In this document: piece by piece, positions 10,561-17,500 of the stretch
Layout: every line of letters starts with the position of its first letter
Numbering within the stretch: the first letter of the stretch is position 1
Assembly: GCA_002104895.1 (NCBI GenBank)
Contig: MCFG01000072.1
Location: forward strand, 82,501 to 100,000
Source: Anaeromyces robustus
Taxonomy: Eukaryota; Neocallimastigomycota; Neocallimastigomycetes; Neocallimastigales; Neocallimastigaceae
DNA length: 17,500 bases
Reading direction: 5' to 3'
The notes under the pieces: model-generated
What the model was told of the DNA's origin: nothing
What the model saw: only the letters and a program-made list of their open reading frames with translations
Database searches by the model: none
Program-made: the position numbers and the translations under genes

Positions 10561-11399
10561 ATTCTTTTTTTATTTATATATTTTATTTAATATATCACAA
10601 AATTATCAATTATTTAATATATATTTATTCATTTTCATTTTCATTTTCTTTCTATTATAAAATAAAAGTATTTATTGAATTTTTTTAAATAATAATGAAG
10701 CAAATAAAAAAAAAATTTTTTTTTTTATATTATAAATTTATATTTATTATTAAATTATAGTTTTTTTTTTTTATAATTTTAAATTTATGTTTTTCATCAA
10801 TAATTATTATTGATAAAATAATAAAATAATTTTTATAAAACAATTATTATAAATGATTAGAATTATTAAAATTTATTATTAACAAGACTACAATATATAT
10901 AATAAAAATAAAATTATAATAAAAAAAATAATAATATTTAAAAATAAAAAAATAAAATAAAATAAAATAAAATAAAATTATTATTTAATATTTAATATAT
11001 ATAAATATTTTAATTTATTAATTCATTATTTTAAATTATAATAAGTTATATTACAACAAAAATTATTTTAATTTTTTTTTTTTAATTTATATATTTGAAA
11101 TGATAGAAGCTTTATTAATTATTATTATTTTTATATTATCATAATAGACAATGTTAAAAAAAAATATAAAATAAAAAAAGATTAAAAACTTATTTAAATA
11201 TGGAATTGATAAAAAAAAAAAAAAAAAAGAACAAAAAAATAAAAATTAAAAATTAAATTATAAAAAATAAAAAAATAAATTATATAAAATAAAAAAAAAA
11301 AAAAAAATAAATTATAAAAAATGAAAAATAAAAAAATAATATATATATAAAAAAAGTTATGATATTTTATCTATTAATTTTTTTAATATCAAGTTAATT
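10561..11399. other. Convergent intergenic region between MPP10 and PARN
   Basis: About 840 bases holding the 3' ends of two genes that face each other. It has A/T homopolymers and an ATAAA repeat (about 10950-10977). No open frame of note and no RNA gene seen. Confidence 0.7.
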
Positions 11400-14142
11400 T
11401 TAACAAATAATACAATTTTGTTTTGGGGCTTCCATTCTTTTTTTATGAGTAATTGAATTAGTTTGACTATTTCTGTACACATTTACTCTATTTCTATTAT
11501 GTCTGTAATTAGCGTTATTTAACATTAATCTTTTTTGTTTAGTATTAAATTTAAATATTCTATTATTATTTATGTTAGTATTATCATCTTCTTCAACATC
11601 TGACGATGATTCTTCTGTATTTTGAGAATCTTCTTCACTTTCAATATAAGGTGAGCCTACTTCTTTGTCTGATATTTCGCCCTCTTCTAATTCTTTTTCA
11701 TTTTCACTTTCTTCATTCTTTTCCTCTTCTTCACCTTCATTTTCTTTTTTTTCTTTTTTACTTTTTATTGTTTCTTTTTCTTTTTCATTTTCATTTTGTT
11801 CTTCGTTTCTTTCTTTTTCATTTTCATTTTCTTCTTCTTCTGCTGCTGCTTTTTCTTTCCCTTTATTTTTTTTTTCTTCGTCGTCATTATTTTTTACATT
11901 TATTTTATCTGTTTTTGTTTTTTTTGAGACGTTTTCTTCGATGTCATCAAATTTTCTTTTTTTAACACTTTCATATTCATTATCTACTGTATTTTCGCGT
12001 TTTCTTTTTTTTTCAGATTTTTTATTTAGTTTTAATTCTGGATGTTCTATTTACATATATATATATATATGAAATATTTAAATAAGATATTAAGATATAT
12101 ATAAAATAATGTCAAAATTATAATTTAATACTACTACTACTACTACTACTACTACTAATAATAATAATAATAATAATTATATAATATAAACCTTCAAGAG
12201 TTCTTTCATATTCACTGTATGGAACAACTAAAATATCTTCATTCATCCATTTATATTTAAATGTTTTTACCATTTTTCTATCAAGTACTTTAATGAAGCA
12301 GCCTTTTGAATTTTGATCAATACAAACATAAACACCATTATATATACCTTGTTCAAAAGTTTTAATTAAATCTGGAACTTTCCATGATGGAGGATAATTA
12401 TATGCATAAAATACGTTACTTCTGTCAATAACGTCTTTTATTGTTAGATATAGAATATTATTTTTATTATATATATATTTTATAATTTATAATTTTAGTA
12501 TTAATAATTATTTTTTTTTTTTTATAATTATAGATTTATTATTATTTGAATTTAAATATATATTCAAATAAATAAAAAACTATATTGAATAGACATACCA
12601 TCATTTCCTTTTGTTGTTGAAATATAAGTCATATCAGATTGCATAATAAAGATTCTATTAATATATTTTTTATATAATTGATTTGAACCAATACATAATT
12701 TGTTTGGTTCATATGGTAATGGTTCTTTTACAGTATCATTTGTAATAATATTTTCTATATATAGTTTAAAAGCAATTAATATAAAGAGTATGTATTAATA
12801 AATATAACATAATATGATAATACAAGTATAAATATATTTAATTGTATATACCTAAAAATGAACTTAATTTAATAAATAATACACCAGTAATATAAGCATC
12901 AAAACCAGCTTCATGGCATAATTCTAAATTTTCATAATTTTTAGAAGTAATATCTTCATCATCTGGTATAACCATTAAATCTAATTATAGCATATATAAT
13001 AAGTATATATATATATATATATTTAATATGAATAGAATAAATGATTATACGATAATAAATGACAATGTACTTTATATTATTTAAAAAATTTTTTTTTTTA
13101 AGTATAGTCATAATTATATGATTATTATACCAATTTCTGGGCATTGTTTAATAGTATTATCTGCTACTCTTTTAGCATCAATTAATGTTGATGAAACGAA
13201 CATTTCCTTTAAATAAATAAATAAATAAATAAAAATAAATGAATAAATGGATAAATAAAAATAAATAAATAAATAAATAGATAGATAATAAGTAAATATA
13301 TATATATATATATATATAAGTAATTATTATAAATTAATACAAGAAATATTTACTCTTAATTTATTGGTACTTTCAATTATATATTTAGTATCAAAAATAC
13401 TATTTTATTATTATAAAGAATATATATTGATAATTAAAATAAAAATAAAAATAAAAAAGAGAATTTTATATATTAATTAAAAAACCTTTACTAATTATTC
13501 AAATTTGTATATATATGTTAATTATAATATTATTATTATTATCTTACGTTGGGAAAAGATTTGATATCTTTTTTTGGAAATTAGTGAAATTATGTGGTAA
13601 ATCTGAATGAAAACCTTGTATCATATGGCAAATATCAAGAAGCATATTATGTCCAACAATTGGTTTTTTTGTTAAAATTAAATAATCAATTACTTTACGG
13701 AAACCAATTAATTCATTAATTTCATCCTATAATAATTATTTTATTTTTTTCGTTTTTATTTAAAACATAATATTATTATATAATTTTTAATTAATATAAT
13801 ATATAAATATAATAAATAAAGTATTTTTACATCAAGTTTTTCTTCCTTAGTTCTATAAGCAAATTTTTCTTCTTCTGTTAACTTTGTTAATTTAATTTCA
13901 TCTGAAGATATTGATTCAGTAGATACAAAACCATTTGTTCTAAATTATTATATAAAAAATATATTTATTAATAACATTAATAAATTAAAATAAATTTTTG
14001 ATTTATATTAATAAATAATTACAATTTTCTAACTTGTTGGTGAATTATCTTTTTTAAATATCTATTTGGAGCATTAACAATAATTGATTTTTCTGGTGAA
14101 TTTTGCAAGAAGTCGTCTAATTGAGCCCTAAAATTAAATGTA

Positions 14143-14191
<49 letters not shown>

Positions 14192-15427
14192 ATTATTATT
14201 ATTATTATTAATATTATTAATATTAGATATTATAATAATTTATTTTATATTAATAAATAAATTTCTGAAATAGGAATATATATATATATATCATGTTTTT
14301 TATCATACTTAAATTGCATATAAAATTCTTTATTTCTTTCATCAATTCTAATTTCATTATCAAAAAGTTTACTTAATCTTTCTCTAACTTCAGTTTCTTC
14401 TTTTGATCTTAAAAATGGAATTCCTTTTATTATAGAATAATAATTATTTTTTAAATAAAAATTAATAAATTTAAAATTTCATTTATGTTATTCGTAATAA
14501 TTATGTTACCTTTTTCAATCCATTCATTAAAATTAAAACCATTTTGAATTAAAAATTCTAAACTTTTTCCTTCACAAAGGAAACATGGAGATATATTTAA
14601 TTCTCGTGAACCTGTTGCTGGAAAACAGTAAAAATTAAAAGCTTTAGCTTTGTATTTTTTGGTTTCTTCATCCCAGAAAAATGTACAAATACCACATTGA
14701 GGTACTACAAAAGATTTTGCAGAATTTCTTGCTTTTTCATAACGGTTTTGAAGAGTATCATAATAAAAGTTTCCTTGATCATTAGATTTTTTTAAACCTT
14801 TATGTTTAGTATTAAATTATAATTATTAAATATATTTTATATTTAATAAAAAAAAAGATATTAATAATTTTATATAAATACAAATTATAAATAAGAAGCA
14901 ATAATTTAAACTAATATAAAATATTAATTATTAAAATTATTTGCATTTTTATTTAAAATTATAATATATTAAATAATTTTTATTATATTATAAAATATTA
15001 TAATTTTAAATGTTTCCTCTTTCAAATAATTCATTTTTTTTTGGTTAATTTGAACAATTATATATTTAATAAATTTCAGCTATCTGATATAAATTCTTTA
15101 TATACAAAATATTTAGTTTAACCTAATATATTAAATAATTATGTAAATTGCTTTAAATATAATTAAATGAAATTGCTATTTTTCTATTAATTATTTTGTT
15201 ATTTTATTATATTTTGATATTTTTAAAATAATAAATTATATCCATGATTTTTTATAAGTAAAAGTGGTAATATTATTATTTCGTTGAAAAGAAAAAGAAA
15301 AGTTATTGTTTGTTGTTATATAATAAATACCAGTAAATTCAAAATCAACAGATACAAATTGTGATTCATCAATTGCTTCTTTTATCGTAGGTAATAAAAG
15401 CTCAAAATTATGCTTATTAATTTCCAT
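11400..15427 (-). CDS. PARN: Poly(A)-specific ribonuclease PARN (DEDDh deadenylase), with CaaX-like C-terminus
   Basis: 3'-5' exonuclease that removes poly(A) from mRNAs and trims small and ribosome-biogenesis RNAs. Exons (high to low): 15427-15331, 14797-14510, 14423-14309, 14127-14023, 13939-13831, 13726-13548, 13399-13354, 13206-13131, 12980-12852, 12754-12599, 12434-12192, 12046-11400; total 2190 nt, 729 aa, phase kept at every junction. Active-site residues: D28 and E30 (SVDFEFTG, same numbering as human), D269 (GHNMLLD), H361 and D366 (HEAGFDAYITG). The CAF1-type nuclease core is split by an R3H-like segment (about 168-203). GICTFFWDEETKKY and FNFYCFP match PARN strongly. An RRM-like domain follows (about 434-512, with SWKVPDLIKTF). 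The tail (515-729) is Lys/Glu-rich with NLS-like KKSEKKRKR (523-531) and KKRK (543-546), and ends C726-I-I-C729. The start lies in AAAAAATGG. Intron 1 ends in TACTAAACATAAAG, a fungal-type branch site. Intron 11 has a GTTTAT donor. Confidence 0.93.
12129..12176. repeat. ACT then AAT trinucleotide repeat in PARN intron 11
   Basis: About nine ACT units run directly into about seven AAT units, next to the unusual GTTTAT donor of this intron (minus strand). Confidence 0.9.
13208..13318. repeat. AAAT/AAAAT and TA repeats in PARN intron 7
   Basis: Tetranucleotide AAAT units, an ATAG stretch and a TA run fill most of the 147-nt intron 13207-13353. Confidence 0.85.
14141..14222. repeat. ATT trinucleotide repeat in PARN intron 3
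   Basis: More than 20 ATT units with two AATATT interruptions, next to the acceptor of exon 4 on the minus strand. Confidence 0.9.
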
Positions 15428-16079
15428 TTTTTATTTTATTTTATTATATTATTAATGATATTAAAAAATATAAAAAAATATATAATTTATAAGTAATTAT
15501 TTTTTTTATAAAATTTTTGTATATTATATTTTTTTGATTATTTGCTTCAATCATATATTTACATTTTATTTAATGTATGATTATACTATTTACGTATTTA
15601 ATATGAAATTTTTTAGTATATAAATTTCTATTAATAATTAAAGTATAATAAAATTTTTTTAATATTCATACTAAGAGGAAAAATGTATAAAAAATATTTT
15701 ATCATATATTTAATATCTATATCCTATTTACACATTAAAATAATAAATATAATCATATAAAAATATAAAAATATAATATCTTTTATAAAATATATTGGTT
15801 TTATTAATAATTTAACTATATTTTTATTAAGATATTTGTAAATATCATGCATTTGTTAAAAATAAAATTATTTATAAGAATATAATACTATTATATATAT
15901 TTAGAAAAAATATATATCTTCATATAATGTTATGAAGTAATAGATATTTATTATATAGAATATATTTTTATTATAAACAAAGTACTAAAATAAAGCTTAT
16001 GAATTAACATGGTTTATATGTAATATTAGTTATTGTAATTTTTTAATTTTTAAATATTAATTAAAAAAATAAAGATTTT

Positions 16080-16147
16080 ATTGGCTGTTTACCATCACTC
16101 CAAAAATTCTATTTTTCAATTTAAATCTTTTTTTTTATTGGCCGTTT
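16080..16147. promoter_or_regulatory. Paired CCAAT-type boxes (ATTGGCTGTTT and ATTGGCCGTTT)
   Basis: ATTGGCTGTTT at 16080-16090 and ATTGGCCGTTT at 16137-16147 match at 10 of 11 bases, 57 bases apart, each preceded by a T-rich stretch. The first continues as TGTTTAC, a forkhead-like core. On the minus strand they read CCAAT, about 650-720 bases upstream of the PARN start. A regulatory role is inferred only from the motif and its repetition. Confidence 0.3.
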
Positions 16148-16207
16148 TTTTAGTTATATTAAGAAAATTTAAATTTATATGTTTTTTTATTAATATTATA
16201 TATTTCA

Positions 16208-16370
16208 AAAATAATAACAAATAATAATAATAATAGCAAATAATAATAATAATAATTATAATAATGAATAATGAATAATGAATAATGAATAATGAATAAC
16301 GAATAATGAATAATGAATAATGAATAATGAATAATGAATAATAATAATAATAATAATAATAATGAATAAT

Positions 16371-16411
<41 letters not shown>

Positions 16412-16435
16412 GTAATAATAATAATAGTAGATAAT
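16208..16435. repeat. AATAATG heptamer and AAT trinucleotide block
   Basis: About eleven AATAATG-type heptamers (about 16260-16341), one with a T-to-C change (AACGAAT), flanked on both sides by AAT trinucleotides with scattered G substitutions. Confidence 0.9.
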
Positions 16436-16462
16436 TATGATTATATATAATAAAAAAAACTT

Positions 16463-16804
16463 TTATATTATCATTATTAATTTATATACGGCTACAATAT
16501 AGATTAATATCGATATGTATATTTTATTAAAAAGAATATAGTTTTTTATTTTTCTGTTAGTATTTATAAAGCTGACAGAAATGAAGCTAAAGTAAAAAAT
16601 CATGTTAGAACTAAAATGGGAAAATGAAACAAATATTGACTTAATATTTCAAATTGATGATTTTTAAATAATTCATGATTAAAATTTAGATATTACTAAC
16701 GATAAAAGTAAAAAAGTTGTGATTATATTTAATTTATAAATGTTAATATTTCTATTATTTTCAGAAATTAAATCATTATTATTGTCTTCATATGAAATTT
16801 TCAT
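16463..16804 (-). CDS. Tentative small two-exon gene, 83 aa, unrecognised, hydrophobic C-terminal half
   Basis: I do not recognise this product. Exon 1 (16804-16701) starts at an AAAAATG like those of eIF3g and PARN and reads MKISYEDNNNDLISENN, then a hydrophobic stretch. A GTTAGT donor follows; the next AG (CCCATTTTAG, 16611) opens exon 2 (16610-16463), which stays open for 49 codons to TAA and uses GC-containing codons (AGC, GTC, TCG, GCC) uncommon in local noncoding DNA. Phase is kept across the 90-nt intron. Two membrane-spanning stretches are possible (about 27-50 and 66-83), but AT-rich DNA gives hydrophobic I/F/Y/L translations by itself, so this is weak support. The plus strand also has short open stretches here (for example from 16602), so a decayed gene is an alternative. 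Confidence 0.25.
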
Positions 16805-17500
16805 TTTTAACTATGTATGATATACTTGATCTTATTCAATAAAAATTTCCAATAATTATATATTTATATTTTTATATTAAAGTAATTTGAAATAATAATA
16901 CTATTATATTTTAAAATTTTAAACAATTATAAGTTTTATAAGTTTTATAAACTTACCATGATAAAATTTTTTTAAATTTTAATATATAAAGTATTAATAT
17001 ATAATTTATATTTATAATTTAATTTTATTTATACTAGTTTATTTTTTATTATATTTTTTTAATTTTTATTTATTTATTTTTTTTTTATGATTTTATATAG
17101 TTACATAATATATATATGGTATTTATGTAAATATTAATGAAAATTGATATTAATGTAATTATTATTAATTAATGCTTTTTTATATATTTATAGATGAATT
17201 ATATATTATTGTTATTTTGTTTTATTAATATAGTTTCACCATATTCTGTACTATTTTTAAGTGTTTAAATACTTCAACAAAATAATAAAATTTTTTTTGG
17301 TGGATAAATCAATTCAAATAATTAATAAATTACACAAAAAAATATTATGATTTAATAGTCTATAATATATATAAATAAAGTTTATTTTAATAAAAATATA
17401 TAACAATTGATCAAAATTTATAGTACCACAAATTATATATTAATTAAATTTTTAGAGAATTGCAAAAGAAATAAGAAATAATCTTAATAATAAATAAGAG
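16805..17500. other. Right-end AT-rich region, no firm gene
   Basis: No long open frame on either strand. It contains only the short leader-like ORF described separately and, at 17453-17497, an AG followed by a 13-codon open stretch (RIAKEIRNNLNNK) ending in TAA that could be a chance match. A partial gene running off the right edge cannot be excluded. Confidence 0.5.
17194..17268 (+). CDS. Tentative 24-codon ORF resembling a secretion leader
   Basis: ATG at 17194 opens a 24-codon frame: two residues, then a hydrophobic core (ILLLFCFINIV), then SPYS, ending at TAA 17266. It resembles a signal peptide. If it were the first exon of a secreted protein, GTGTTT at 17261 would be its donor, but I found no next exon in a matching phase inside the window. 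It could easily be chance in such DNA. Confidence 0.12.
   Translation: MNYILLLFCFINIVSPYSVLFLSV

Larger units (their letters stand above)
15428..16462. other. Region upstream of PARN, no firm gene
   Basis: About 1 kb that should contain the PARN promoter. It is AT-rich without a convincing open frame. It contains two matching ATTGG boxes (16080, 16137) and ends in a repeat block (about 16208-16435). Confidence 0.6.

Noticed and set aside
11606-12072. Two overlapping plus-strand frames rich in Ser/Phe and Leu/Phe
   Set aside because: They are the antisense of the Glu/Lys-rich last exon of PARN, which is in phase with eleven upstream exons.
15236-15330. Continuation of the first PARN frame beyond SVDFEFTG to a 63-aa product
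   Set aside because: This is read-through into intron 1; the GTATTT donor at 15330 joins in phase to GLKKSNDQGN, which continues the PARN domain.
16574-16670. TGATGA and CTGA strings suggesting a C/D snoRNA
   Set aside because: The CTGA precedes the TGATGA, the wrong order for boxes C and D, and there is no terminal stem.
1-17500. Ciliate origin, given the extreme AT content
   Set aside because: TAA and TAG end conserved proteins at expected positions and glutamine is CAA, so the standard code applies.

Overview
The window looks like nuclear DNA from an extremely AT-rich, intron-rich eukaryote. The best guess is an anaerobic gut fungus (Neocallimastigomycota). Four conserved genes are interrupted by GT-AG introns of roughly 90-670 nt. 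TACTAAC-like branch sites lie just upstream of some acceptors. Noncoding DNA is almost pure A/T with long homopolymers and microsatellites. TAA and TAG act as stops and glutamine is read from CAA, so the code is standard and not ciliate. A dictyostelid has similar composition but normally far fewer introns per gene, so it is second choice. The organism call is an inference from style, not from a marker gene.

Layout: (1) 1-2650, minus strand: six exons of a peroxisomal targeting-signal receptor of the Pex5 type, cut by the left window edge before any TPR domain. (2) 2651-4616: about 2 kb of AT-rich DNA between divergent genes. (3) 4617-6801, plus: translation initiation factor eIF3 subunit G (zinc knuckle plus RRM), six exons, 270 aa. 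(4) 7706-10560, plus: U3 snoRNP protein MPP10, three exons, 686 aa, with a large hexanucleotide microsatellite in intron 2. (5) 10561-11399: convergent intergenic DNA. (6) 11400-15427, minus: poly(A)-specific ribonuclease PARN, twelve exons, 729 aa, complete DEDDh active site, ending in a CaaX-like CIIC. (7) 15428-17500: mostly AT-rich DNA with a heptamer/trinucleotide block, plus a tentative two-exon small gene on the minus strand (16463-16804) and a short leader-like ORF (17194-17268).

I rebuilt the exon structures by hand. Reading phase is kept across every junction of eIF3g, MPP10 and PARN, and the products end at family-appropriate places. One Pex5 junction (exon 4/5) needs an unusual donor. 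Three consecutive genes touch the small ribosomal subunit: eIF3g binds the 40S, MPP10 is needed for 18S processing, and PARN trims RNA 3' ends including those of ribosome-biogenesis RNAs in animals. Whether this adjacency matters is unknown. I saw no mobile element, CRISPR array, tRNA or rRNA.
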